DNA of 64,000 nt from Porphyromonas cangingivalis. Lineage in GTDB: Bacteria; Bacteroidota; Bacteroidia; Bacteroidales; Paludibacteraceae. The stretch's first letter is position 1. Each line of letters begins with the position of its first letter. The position numbers and the translations under genes were made by a program. This document shows, one piece after another, positions 17,453 through 25,873 of this stretch. A model generated the notes under the pieces. The model was given only the letters and a program-made list of their open reading frames with translations. It searched no databases and had not been told where the DNA came from. The stretch is from contig CAMDNO010000001.1 of NCBI GenBank assembly GCA_945902955.1, forward strand, positions 1-64,000. Reading direction: 5' to 3'.

Positions 17453-18997
17453 TTAGTTAGAGTGAATTTTTGGTTTGTCGGAATAAACAATATAACTTTC
17501 AGCTCTTATGTGAAAACCCGGGAACATTTTGGTAGCAACCATCCTAACTTTATATTTACCTTTTGGCATATCGTATTTCCAAAAAAGTTCATGTTTCCTG
17601 ATTATTGAGTTTGAAGGCAAAATTAATGTTTCAATAAAATCCCCGTTGATATATAAAGCAGCCTCCAGGACTGTATCTTTAGAACTCCAATTTATATTAA
17701 CAGCCGAACCTGTGAGCACAAATCCCGTACCTTCAAATTCAAACTCGAGTTCAGTTGTAACATTTTTCTTGATTTCTATCAATTCAACCGGATATATGTT
17801 TTCAAAGCTTTTTTCATATCTTACTGAAACCGGTTTCTGATGTTGAATAACTGCTTTATCCTTTTTTATCTCTCCACCATTTTTACGAATCATTTCAAGT
17901 GCATGTTTATAGCTTATATCATATACTTTATTAAGTGACATGTTGGTGTACTTGAAGTTTATGTCTTCAGCTTCTTTTAATCCCATTTTCCAATTTTCAG
18001 GTATCTTGCTGTATCCTAGCATAGTGCCGAGTATTCCGGCAGCTGTGGCTGGATTACAGTCGGAGTCCTGACCAGCTCTGGTCGAAATATCGAGCGTCTC
18101 ACCATAATTACCATTGCCATAAAGCAAACCCAATAATACATACGCAGAGTTAATTTTTGAGTTTATATTGAATGATGCAAAAACACCGTCGGGGCAACCA
18201 ATTTCCGATGTCCATTTTTTCTCAAGTTCGAACCATGTATTTTTCCAATCGTTTGGATATTTTTTGTGCCAGCGTATTACATCGCTCATACACTTATAGA
18301 AGTCGCTTTGTTGAGGTATGGTTTTCAAAGCTTCATTAACAATATAATTTATATCATTAGAAGCAAAAGCAAGCGAATACATTGCTCCCAAGTAGACACC
18401 ACCATACCATCCATCTCCATAATTCATGATGTGACCAATTTTATCGCTTATTTCAGATGCAGCATTAGGCATGCCAGGACTCATCAAACCTGCAAAGTCG
18501 GCTTCTATTTGATAATCAATATCATCGGCATGAGGATTATTTAACCAATGTCCACTTTGAGGAGCTTTAAGTCCATTCAATATATTATAGCGTGCAGCCT
18601 GATTTGCATGCCATAGTTTATATTTAGCATAAGCAAAAGCATTTGCAAATGAATCAACCGGTGCATCAAGTCCGAACCTTTCAAACACATCGACGAAAGT
18701 CAAATCCATATATACATCATCGTAAAGACCCGGTATTTTGGTCATTGTTTCTTTTATATAGCCATCATACCAAGGAATTGGAATATAATCCCTGACCATA
18801 GTTCCGTTGAATTTGAATTCTGTTGGACCTCCGTATGTAACTCCAATGACTTGACCTGCCCAGCCTCCCTTGATTTTGTCCATTAATACTTCGAGTGGAA
18901 TCTCCGCTTTTTGTATTTTCTTTTTTGAATTTGAACCCGCTGACACATCTAATGTAATTGCGCTGACTGCTAGTAGGATTATGATTAATTGTTTCAT
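17453..18997 (-). CDS. Exported ADP-ribosylglycohydrolase-family protein
   Basis: 514 residues with a signal peptide (MKQLIIILLAVSAITLDVSAG). The fold signatures of the ADP-ribosylglycohydrolase (DraG-like) family are present: KGGWAGQVIGVTYGGPTEF near the N-terminus, YDDVYMDLTFVDVF (metal-binding acids) and RAGQDSDCNPATAAGILG in the C-terminal part of the domain. A further ~130-residue beta-rich C-terminal domain follows from about 380. In classical members the enzyme removes ADP-ribose from proteins in the cytoplasm. An exported copy between GH3 and GH28 genes, where ADP-ribose is not expected, suggests cleavage of another N- or O-glycosidic bond. That is inference. Confidence 0.8.
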   Translation of the reverse strand: MKQLIIILLAVSAITLDVSAGSNSKKKIQKAEIPLEVLMDKIKGGWAGQVIGVTYGGPTEFKFNGTMVRDYIPIPWYDGYIKETMTKIPGLYDDVYMDLTFVDVFERFGLDAPVDSFANAFAYAKYKLWHANQAARYNILNGLKAPQSGHWLNNPHADDIDYQIEADFAGLMSPGMPNAASEISDKIGHIMNYGDGWYGGVYLGAMYSLAFASNDINYIVNEALKTIPQQSDFYKCMSDVIRWHKKYPNDWKNTWFELEKKWTSEIGCPDGVFASFNINSKINSAYVLLGLLYGNGNYGETLDISTRAGQDSDCNPATAAGILGTMLGYSKIPENWKMGLKEAEDINFKYTNMSLNKVYDISYKHALEMIRKNGGEIKKDKAVIQHQKPVSVRYEKSFENIYPVELIEIKKNVTTELEFEFEGTGFVLTGSAVNINWSSKDTVLEAALYINGDFIETLILPSNSIIRKHELFWKYDMPKGKYKVRMVATKMFPGFHIRAESYIVYSDKPKIHSN

Positions 18998-19024
18998 TTT
19001 CTTTGTTTTATAAAATAATTTTTC

Positions 19025-19090
19025 TGATTTTTTTAATTCATTTCGTGAAAATTCTAATTCGTATAGAGCAACTTTCCCTATTCACAAAAT
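19025..19090 (-). pseudogene. Possible remnant of an F5/8 (discoidin) module C-terminus
   Basis: In the 123-bp gap upstream of the ADP-ribosylglycohydrolase gene, one minus-strand frame reads IGKVALYELEFSRN. It resembles the end of the F5/8 module at 24306 (GEGKVALSELEVYQTK), and the DNA is visibly similar there (AGAGCAACTTTCCCT here, AAAGCAACTTTTCCCT near 24338). There is no start or upstream domain. The similarity is short, so this is tentative. Confidence 0.35.
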
Positions 19091-19120
19091 CAATTTATTA
19101 ATAATTTAATTAGTAACAAA

Positions 19121-20524
19121 TTACTCTCTAAACAAATGTTTTTCCATGGGACGGACCTCACCTTGGGCAGGAATACAACGGAAGTTCTCAATTACTAAAT
19201 CCTGCGTATAATAAGTAAATAAACCATACGCAGGTAAGTTCGTAGAGTACATACCTCTGCCCGGGTAGCCATTGGCTTTTAAGTTTGGTGCTGTATTTAA
19301 GTCCTTTTCGGTTCCTGCTATACCACAGACCACAGTTATGTCGCGTAAAGTAATCCGCTTAACAGGATGTCCCTCAAAACCTGCAACAATCACAGGATAA
19401 GGTCCTACATTGTGGCACATAATATTGGATAAACTAACATCTTCCAAAACAAATTGCTTAGTAATTGCAGTGCTATTATCAGAATTGGTCACTCCTTGCT
19501 CCTTATCGCCATCGCCACCATACCCCTGTCGAGCCACATTCCCAGATAGGCGATTTCCTAAACGAATGTGAATGGGATTTTCAACATCTTCCATGGTAAC
19601 ATTGCTTACCATTAACTGACGCAAAGCACCTCCATCTGTTGTTAAAATATCAATACCAGTTAAACCTTGCCAAACTCCCAGAGGATGCATCATTATCTTT
19701 GATTTCGAACGGCGAATTAAAACATTGGATATACTAATGTTTTTGTATCCGCCCACTGAACCAGTACCCAATTTAATGGCTGAAGCGTGCGATCCTACAA
19801 TGCAATTGGCAACCACAATATTTTTTGCCACTCCTTCTCCCTCAGATTTAATGCAAATACCATCATCGCTGCAATCAATGTTGCAATCGCTAATTATTAC
19901 ATCTTCCGATGAGTCAATATCAATGCCATCATTATTTTTATTAGCATGGTTATAAATATCAAGTCCGTTTAAACGAACCTTGCGGCAGTTCAGGTATCGT
20001 TGCATCCAAAAAGCTGAAGAACGCAACCTGACGTTTTGCAAACTCACATTTTCGCAATTAATCAAAAACAATCCATAAGGGCGTTCAGGGCTATTATCTT
20101 TACCCTCCTGAAAGCAAATGGCTTCGCCAGAACCATCGATAGTACCTCCGCCAGAAATGCGAATGTTCTTTTGCGAGTCGGCATGAATAAACGCTTTCCA
20201 AGGCACAACATCCATTCGGCTAATAATGCTTGATTGTACTTTAGTAAAAGCAGTGCTGTCTTCCACTGCCTTTAATACAGAATTTGGACTTATATTTATA
20301 CTAACATTACTTTTTAGGTGTAGTGTTCCAGTCAAATAAATACCACAGCTTAGTTCGAGGGTTCCTCCACCTTTTTGCGAACATTTATCGATGGCTCTTT
20401 GTAAAGCTGTTGTATTAATATTAGAATGACCTGCCCTTGCTCCAAATTCCTCAACTTTATAGCTTTTTGCCATAAGAAACAAGGGAAATACAAATAATAA
20501 ACTTATTAAAGTTTTTGATTTCAT
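19121..20524 (-). CDS. Secreted GH28 polygalacturonase-family enzyme
   Basis: 467 residues; signal peptide ending LFLMAKSYK, then VEEFGARAGHSNINTTALQRAI, the standard opening of GH28 beta-helix proteins. Catalytic-region motifs follow in order: NNDGIDIDSSEDVIISDC (first Asp), CSDDGICIKSEG (Asp pair) and GSHASAIKLGT, where the classical His-containing G-H-G is replaced by G-S-H-A. The remainder is right-handed helix coils. It should hydrolyse alpha-linked galacturonate, or rhamnogalacturonan-type bonds, in pectic material outside the cytoplasm. It lies in the minus-strand unit between GH9 (upstream, past a sulfatase remnant) and the ADP-ribosylglycohydrolase gene. Confidence 0.85.
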   Translation of the reverse strand: MKSKTLISLLFVFPLFLMAKSYKVEEFGARAGHSNINTTALQRAIDKCSQKGGGTLELSCGIYLTGTLHLKSNVSINISPNSVLKAVEDSTAFTKVQSSIISRMDVVPWKAFIHADSQKNIRISGGGTIDGSGEAICFQEGKDNSPERPYGLFLINCENVSLQNVRLRSSAFWMQRYLNCRKVRLNGLDIYNHANKNNDGIDIDSSEDVIISDCNIDCSDDGICIKSEGEGVAKNIVVANCIVGSHASAIKLGTGSVGGYKNISISNVLIRRSKSKIMMHPLGVWQGLTGIDILTTDGGALRQLMVSNVTMEDVENPIHIRLGNRLSGNVARQGYGGDGDKEQGVTNSDNSTAITKQFVLEDVSLSNIMCHNVGPYPVIVAGFEGHPVKRITLRDITVVCGIAGTEKDLNTAPNLKANGYPGRGMYSTNLPAYGLFTYYTQDLVIENFRCIPAQGEVRPMEKHLFRE

Positions 20525-20851
20525 GATTTTTTTAAAGTATTATTTTTTTTATGTATTATAAAACTATCTTCGAATTTCAACTTAATGATTAATTTACTCG
20601 GTTGCGGAATAAGTATTTTCTATCCGTTGGTCCTAACCGTTTTCCACCAATGCCAATTTGCCACATATCTGTAGAATAAGGCATTCCATAATATTCGTCA
20701 AAACTTTAGTTAATCTGACTTTACGATCTCAACACATTTAACTTTCAATAACTTCTAATTTTTATCTTAACCAGTTAAAAATACAATAATATAAGTTTGC
20801 TGAAACTTCACATTTAGTTATTGGCAACTAAAAAAACTTCATTAAAAAAAT
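20525..20851. other. 327-bp gap between GH9 and GH28 genes
   Basis: The gap holds the short sulfatase-like remnant at 20589-20705 and otherwise AT-rich sequence. I see no promoter box, terminator or RNA gene in it. GH28 may still be read from the GH9 transcript. Confidence 0.5.
20589..20705 (-). pseudogene. Sulfatase-like gene remnant
   Basis: A minus-strand stretch bounded by stops at both ends reads SFDEYYGMPYSTDMWQ and then GIGGKRLGPTDRKYLF. The first part matches the G-F-D-x-Y-x-G-x-P-Y-S-x-D-M segment found about 130-150 residues into many S1 arylsulfatases. No FGly motif, start or C-terminal part remains. It appears to be an internal fragment left by deletion inside the GH9-GH28 unit. 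Confidence 0.5.
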
Positions 20852-22744
20852 TTATTTTAAATAACTAATAATTCCAATTGCATAATAAAAGGGGACATCC
20901 CAAATCTCCTGCGTACTCCACTCTACAAGATTTTGAGTCTCTAAATAGGGTAAATCATTAGGAGTTCCCAAAAAACCAACTACGGGAGAATAGGGAATAT
21001 AATAATTTACAAAATTGCCTGGAACCGGATGTTTGAATCCAACACCGGTAAACAAACAAAGTCCAAAAGGATTATGCCCCATTGTCCAGTTAAGAATCTT
21101 TTCAGCAGAATTTTGCCACTCTCTTTTTCCGAACAACTTCCCAGCGCGTGCCATTAAATATCCATGTTCTAAAAAAACTTGATTGCAACCATGTGGCATA
21201 GGATTTTCACTAAAAACATGTATAAATGTACGCACAAAGCGTTCATTGTTTACTTTGCGGAATTTTTGGTCGTTTGCAAATGGTGGATTTACATAAATTC
21301 CGTAAGGAGGTAAATCAAATGGGTTTGATGATTTGGCATCTTTTAAAAGAAAGTTTTCTACATATTCGGTAATTGAATTTTTTGCTTTTTCTACAACTAT
21401 TTCTGTACCATGAATATTAGCTTCAACAAGCAACAGGAGAGCCAAAGCAGGTTCTGAATTAAATGCTATACTTCTGAATCCATCTTTTTTATTGGCCTCC
21501 ATAAAATATCCACTTAGTCCTGAAGTATTCATTTCTTGTCGGCTTAAAAGCAATTCTCCAATTTCTGAAATTCTGCTGAGCTTAATATTCGGACTACCAG
21601 CTTTATACAATTCAACTGCTGCTGCTAATTCCTGAGCAATAAAAAGCGTACGATTATCGTGACCAGTTTTTTCGCCGTACTTCCAGGCTCGATCTGCTAA
21701 CACCAAGCAATTATTCTTGTAAGGTGCTTCAAGAATTGTTGATGCTTTTGCCAAATGTCTCACAAATTGAAACTGAACCAAAGGATTATACTCCGGACGT
21801 ATATGTCTTCCTATTCCGTTTAATGGAATGTTGTCAGAGTTTAAGTCGCCAGCAGCAGTAACACCTGGATGATTCTCATTCCACCACTGCTCATCCATAT
21901 TCTCCAACCGATTTTTGCCACCCCCAACATCGCTGTACACTCTACCATCGTCTCTAATCATTTGCATAAAGTAGTTGTTTCCCCAAAGCATTTCTTCGAT
22001 GGCTTTGTTTTTGAATTCATGATGGCCAAATTCAACAATTTGCCCAAGTGCATCTAAATTTGGAAGAGTAAGAAATAGCCATTTGCGAAAATCGCCAGCA
22101 TCGTTCCAGCCTCCGGCAACAGGCATAAAATAGTTGCTGTCATTAAACAAACTACCATCATCGGCATTTTCTACCGGTCGTATTCCTGGTATTTCGACAC
22201 CGGAGCGTTGGCAATTCAAAAACTCCAGATAGCCTCGCTCGAGCCTTTCATACACTGCATCGTTTACCTGAAACGGAACCGTAAAACCATATTCGTTTTC
22301 TATTTGAAAAGTACCAGACAGTTTAAAATCAGAAAAATCTGCTCGCCAAATAGTACCCCAATTAGTAGTTGTTTTTTTCAAGACTCCTTTGTATAAATAA
22401 TCACCATATTTAGAATCTCTCACTACTTCAGAATAAAGTCCTAAGTTTTCGTTAAATGGCCAACGAAATACATTATTCGCAATTTTCCAAAGTTTTGGCA
22501 CTTCTGTATTACGAGGTAAACGATAGCCCACTTTTGTTATGTAAAATGGAATTTCTTTAGGCAATTTTTTAAAATTTATACCGCCATAAAAAGTGACTTC
22601 TTTGGGTGATTCAACTCGAAATCCCAATTGCGATGTTGCAATAAATGGTTTAGAATAATCGTAAAGAGGTTGTGATTTCAGTTCTACGTTAAAGACAAAA
22701 TTCACTATCACAAAAAATAAAATAAATTTCGTTGATTTACACAT
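20852..22744 (-). CDS. Secreted GH9 glycoside hydrolase (endoglucanase/glucosidase family) with N-terminal Ig-like domain
   Basis: I choose the ATG at 22744 because it gives a clean signal peptide (MCKSTKFILFFVIVNFVFN). An in-frame ATG at 22807 would add 21 residues ahead of it. The mature protein starts with a CelD_N-like Ig domain (ATSQLGFRVESPKEVTFYG). The (alpha/alpha)6 GH9 domain then carries GGWNDAGDF (catalytic-base Asp pair, D215/D218 in this numbering), DGRVYSDVGGGKN and WTMGHNPFGLCLFTG. The usual C-terminal acid region D-x-x-x-N-E-V is replaced by VEWSTQEIW, with a Glu in a similar place. GH9 normally cuts beta-1,4-glucans; the altered acid motif leaves specificity open. A sulfatase remnant lies between it and GH28. 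Confidence 0.78.
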   Translation of the reverse strand: MCKSTKFILFFVIVNFVFNVELKSQPLYDYSKPFIATSQLGFRVESPKEVTFYGGINFKKLPKEIPFYITKVGYRLPRNTEVPKLWKIANNVFRWPFNENLGLYSEVVRDSKYGDYLYKGVLKKTTTNWGTIWRADFSDFKLSGTFQIENEYGFTVPFQVNDAVYERLERGYLEFLNCQRSGVEIPGIRPVENADDGSLFNDSNYFMPVAGGWNDAGDFRKWLFLTLPNLDALGQIVEFGHHEFKNKAIEEMLWGNNYFMQMIRDDGRVYSDVGGGKNRLENMDEQWWNENHPGVTAAGDLNSDNIPLNGIGRHIRPEYNPLVQFQFVRHLAKASTILEAPYKNNCLVLADRAWKYGEKTGHDNRTLFIAQELAAAVELYKAGSPNIKLSRISEIGELLLSRQEMNTSGLSGYFMEANKKDGFRSIAFNSEPALALLLLVEANIHGTEIVVEKAKNSITEYVENFLLKDAKSSNPFDLPPYGIYVNPPFANDQKFRKVNNERFVRTFIHVFSENPMPHGCNQVFLEHGYLMARAGKLFGKREWQNSAEKILNWTMGHNPFGLCLFTGVGFKHPVPGNFVNYYIPYSPVVGFLGTPNDLPYLETQNLVEWSTQEIWDVPFYYAIGIISYLK

Positions 22745-22882
22745 TTGATGAGTTGTTGCAGAGCGAACAAGTGCCAATGTAAAAGGAATTAAATTTTGAG
22801 CTTTCATTGTTTATTTAATAAAAATAGTGTTGTGATTGTACTGAAGATAATGATTTTTCTAATCATAAATTTTATATTTTTA

Positions 22883-24226
22883 CTATTGACAAAACTTCAA
22901 CCAATCCACATTAAACGATTCATTTTCAATGGCTGAAAAATTTAGATACAGTGAATGGATACCTTTAGTCATTTTGATATTTGTTGTTAGCGAAGTAAAA
23001 GTTTTTCCATCGCCTCCTCCGGGAATTTCGAGCGTGCCAATGGGTTCACCCCAAACATTATCCAATTTAAACTGAATTTTCCCAGGCTTTGCACCCATCG
23101 CCACACTTACAGTTACTGTTTTAACTCCGGTTCCAAAATCAATGTATTTGTAAGCCGCCCAATCCTTGTTCTTGATTTTTCCCAATTGGTCGTTATTCGA
23201 TGGATTAAAAAGATTCGTTTCGTCAAAACTTAAATACTCAATACGCACACTCCCGAATAGGAGACAAGTAAGCTCAGCTTCAATTTTCGAAAAAGCATCA
23301 AGTGGTTTTCCAGCACCCTGCGAAGTCATTTCCACTTCGTTAATGCTTCCATCTTTGTTGAAAAAGATAGGTTCGATGCAGGTTTTTCGAGAATTTATCA
23401 CCCCATTGGTAGTGCGATGATAAAAAACATACCACTGACCTTTGAACTCAACAATGGAGCCGTGATTATTCCAATTCGCCGGGTCGCAACCATCATTATC
23501 TATAATTACGCCACCGTATTTAAACGGGCCAAGCGGCGATTTTGCCGTTGCGTAACCAATACAAGTAGGCATTCCTTTACGTCCCATGTGAGCATAAACA
23601 AAATAGTAAATTCCTTTGCGTTTAACCATGTAACCTCCCTCGTGAAAAAAATGCTCCTTTTCGGTAACTAAATTTTCCACAACGGTTGTTGTGTCAATCT
23701 CCACCATGTTTGGTTTAAGCTTTGCAATTTTTGCCTGAAATTGTCCCCAAATATAATAAGCCTGACCATTATCATCGACAAAAACTGCCGGATCAATCTG
23801 ATTTAGATTTTTTAAATAAATTTCCTTCGCGTTAGTAAAAGGGCCTGTAGGTGAAGTACTTGTAGCCACTCCTGAATTTCTTCCCGGCTGACAATAATAC
23901 ATGAAATACGTCCCATTTTTGTACATCACATCCGGCGCGTACAAGGGTGAATCGTTCCAATGAATTTGGTCATTTTCACCTCTCGAGGCAAACACATTTG
24001 GTGTATATTCCCAATTCACTAAATCCGATGTTGAAAGTACCCAATGGTCGTAGGAACAATAATATTTCAGACTTTCGTCGCGCGAGCCATACACATACAG
24101 CCGCCCATCTTTCCAAACACGGGTAGATGGGTCGGCGATGTTAAGCGCCGGAGGACAAATTGGATTTTGCGAAAATACAAATGCACATACGAAAATCAGT
24201 AACAGAATGATTTTAAGTTGTTTCAT
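22883..24226 (-). CDS. Secreted GH43 enzyme with C-terminal CBM6
   Basis: 447 residues with signal peptide MKQLKIILLLIFVCAFVFS. The GH43 propeller occupies about 23-305, with base D32 (NIADPSTRV), modulator D145 (NQIDPAVFVDDNG) and acid E196 (FFHEGGYMV). A CBM6-type beta sandwich follows from about 312 (IEAELTCLLFGSVRIEY..., ending SFNVDWLKFCQ). This layout is common in arabinofuranosidases, xylosidases and galactan-acting GH43 subfamilies. It is second in the minus-strand unit, 79 bp after another GH43 gene. Its probable role is trimming arabinose, xylose or galactose side chains with the CBM6 holding the polymer; the exact sugar is not readable. Confidence 0.85.
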   Translation of the reverse strand: MKQLKIILLLIFVCAFVFSQNPICPPALNIADPSTRVWKDGRLYVYGSRDESLKYYCSYDHWVLSTSDLVNWEYTPNVFASRGENDQIHWNDSPLYAPDVMYKNGTYFMYYCQPGRNSGVATSTSPTGPFTNAKEIYLKNLNQIDPAVFVDDNGQAYYIWGQFQAKIAKLKPNMVEIDTTTVVENLVTEKEHFFHEGGYMVKRKGIYYFVYAHMGRKGMPTCIGYATAKSPLGPFKYGGVIIDNDGCDPANWNNHGSIVEFKGQWYVFYHRTTNGVINSRKTCIEPIFFNKDGSINEVEMTSQGAGKPLDAFSKIEAELTCLLFGSVRIEYLSFDETNLFNPSNNDQLGKIKNKDWAAYKYIDFGTGVKTVTVSVAMGAKPGKIQFKLDNVWGEPIGTLEIPGGGDGKTFTSLTTNIKMTKGIHSLYLNFSAIENESFNVDWLKFCQ

Positions 24227-24305
24227 GATTGTTTTGAAAAATTTAAAATTTAATTCACACTAAGAATGCTATCGCCTGAAAAACTTTATTCTTTTTTTTG
24301 ATAAC

Positions 24306-25640
24306 TTACTTGGTTTGGTAAACTTCCAACTCACTTAAAGCAACTTTTCCCTCACCGCGAACGAATGTGATTTTTATATAACGAGCTGTTACTGTTTTCT
24401 GCAAAATGGGTGTCCAAGCTTTTTGAGCCTGTTGGCTTTGGTCGTGGTAAGTTTGCCAGTTTACATTATCGGTAGAATAGTCAATTTTGTAGAGCAAAAA
24501 ACTATCGTAATTCATAAAACGTGGCAAAATTTTATCAATTTTATACTCCTGTCCTAAGTCTACCGAAAAGAAACTCGAATTGTTGCCTTTCCAATAGGTC
24601 GCATAGTTCTCATCAACAGCAAATTCGGAATTGAATTTTTCAATAATGCTATTCGTTGTTGTTCGTTTACCAAATGCTATGTTTTTAGGTTTGGGTGATG
24701 TTGATTTTAAAATTTCCGTAAAATCAATTCCTTTATTAGTTGGTATTATTGTTTTAATCCAACCTGCATTGTCAAATTCCAGTTTGTCGATACACACTTG
24801 TCGCTCGCCACAGGTAGGATAAAAATAATAATCCTGACGGTGATAGACTATAAAATGCTGATTATTAACTACAAAAACTGAATTATGTCCCGGTCCGAAT
24901 ATTTTGCTTTCCGTTTTTTTCTCCATAACCGGATTGTTGGGTGCATCTTCGTAGGATCCCCACACATTTTTGCTGCGGGCGCAGTTTATGTTGTAATTTT
25001 CATTCTCGCATCGTCCGCCGGAATACATTAAGTAGTACCAACCATTGTTGTACATCAAAAATGACCCTTCGGAATAATCGAAGAAACTGCCTTCGAGAGC
25101 CTGCTCACGTACCACCTTTGTCATATATCCTTTGTTTTTGGGATTGCTCTCAAATTCTACTAAGCGCGGACGCGATTTGGGGTCGGATGAAGTCCCATAT
25201 ACTTTTCCGGTTGTGGGGTCGCGAAAAATTTGCAAATCGAAACCTTGTTCCACTAGCCCGGAATACGACCAGGGTCCTGTTGCACTTTGTCCGATATACA
25301 AATGACATTTAAAGTCGTAACCGTTGGAATAATACAAATAAAACTTGTTGTCGTCTCCTTTTATAACCGATGGTGCCCAAAACAAATGTTCGCCGGTAAT
25401 GCCAAGCGACTTTACCTCCCAGCTGGTCAAATCGTCGGAAATCCAGACAACGGGCTCCATGTATTTCGAAACATTGGTAGCATAGAGATAATACTTTCCT
25501 GCATCGGCAATTAAACTTGGGTCGGCAAAATGTCCGGGAATAACCGGATTGCGGTTTTTTGAGTCGAAATAAGAGCTTTCCTGACTAAAGCTAAAACTAT
25601 ATATTAGTAGAAAAAGCAGGCTGAAATTGTAATTTTTCAT
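24306..25640 (-). CDS. Secreted GH43 enzyme with C-terminal F5/8 (CBM32-like) module
   Basis: 444 residues with signal peptide MKNYNFSLLFLLIYSFSFS. GH43 catalytic residues are D40 (GHFADPSLI), D135 (QGFDLQIFRDPTTG) and E191 (YSEGSFLMYNNGWYY). From about 318 a discoidin/F5-8 module follows (NIAFGKRTTTNS, FAVDENYATYWKGN, FFSVDLGQ, ELEVYQ), which in such enzymes binds galactose-like sugars. It is the first gene of the minus-strand unit running to 15179. The promoter is at 25694-25701 with a tandem operator just upstream. The remnant at 19025 resembles the end of this module. Confidence 0.85.
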   Translation of the reverse strand: MKNYNFSLLFLLIYSFSFSQESSYFDSKNRNPVIPGHFADPSLIADAGKYYLYATNVSKYMEPVVWISDDLTSWEVKSLGITGEHLFWAPSVIKGDDNKFYLYYSNGYDFKCHLYIGQSATGPWSYSGLVEQGFDLQIFRDPTTGKVYGTSSDPKSRPRLVEFESNPKNKGYMTKVVREQALEGSFFDYSEGSFLMYNNGWYYLMYSGGRCENENYNINCARSKNVWGSYEDAPNNPVMEKKTESKIFGPGHNSVFVVNNQHFIVYHRQDYYFYPTCGERQVCIDKLEFDNAGWIKTIIPTNKGIDFTEILKSTSPKPKNIAFGKRTTTNSIIEKFNSEFAVDENYATYWKGNNSSFFSVDLGQEYKIDKILPRFMNYDSFLLYKIDYSTDNVNWQTYHDQSQQAQKAWTPILQKTVTARYIKITFVRGEGKVALSELEVYQTK

Positions 25641-25693
25641 TGTAGATATTTCATTTAAGATAATTCATTTCCCTTTTAAAAAGTATTAGTTTA

Positions 25694-25701
25694 CAAAAAT
25701 A
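25694..25701 (-). promoter_or_regulatory. Bacteroidetes -7 box (TATTTTTG) for the GH43 unit
   Basis: The minus strand reads TATTTTTG, an exact TAnnTTTG match, 54 nt before the GH43 start. It continues GTAAACTAATACTTTT, nearly the same initially transcribed sequence as after the -7 box at 55885 (GTGAACTAATACTTTT). No -33 TTTG is present; an operator begins 22 nt upstream. Confidence 0.65.
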
Positions 25702-25722
25702 GAGTTTTAAATGAAGTTATAG

Positions 25723-25768
25723 TGATACTTTTACAACTAATTGCAGTACTTTTTTTGCAACTATTTAT
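25723..25768 (-). promoter_or_regulatory. Tandem half-site operator, copy B
   Basis: Two direct half-sites TACTTTT-N-AACTA start 21 bp apart (ACTTTT at 25727 and 25748, AACTA after each). The block aligns with 3417-3462 over 46 bp with five differences, and sits 22 nt from the -7 box at 25694-25701, as in copies A and C. Its position just upstream of an activator-type promoter suggests a binding site for a shared transcription activator. Confidence 0.65.
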
Positions 25769-25836
25769 CTCTGAAAATTGATAGATTAGTATTATAAAAT
25801 GATTGTAAATCACTGTTAGATTTGTTTTAAAATCAA

Positions 25837-25844
25837 TACTTTTG
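25837..25844 (+). promoter_or_regulatory. Bacteroidetes -7 box (TACTTTTG) for the GH97 operon
   Basis: Exact TAnnTTTG match 30 nt before the GH97 start codon. ATTAGTAT (25785-25792) and ATGATT (25799) lie 52 and 38 nt upstream, matching the arrangement before the GH2 promoter at 3551 (53 and 38 nt). The two plus-strand operons may therefore share control. Confidence 0.55.
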
Positions 25845-25873
25845 TGTTTGTTTAAATTTTAAATCTATTAGAC

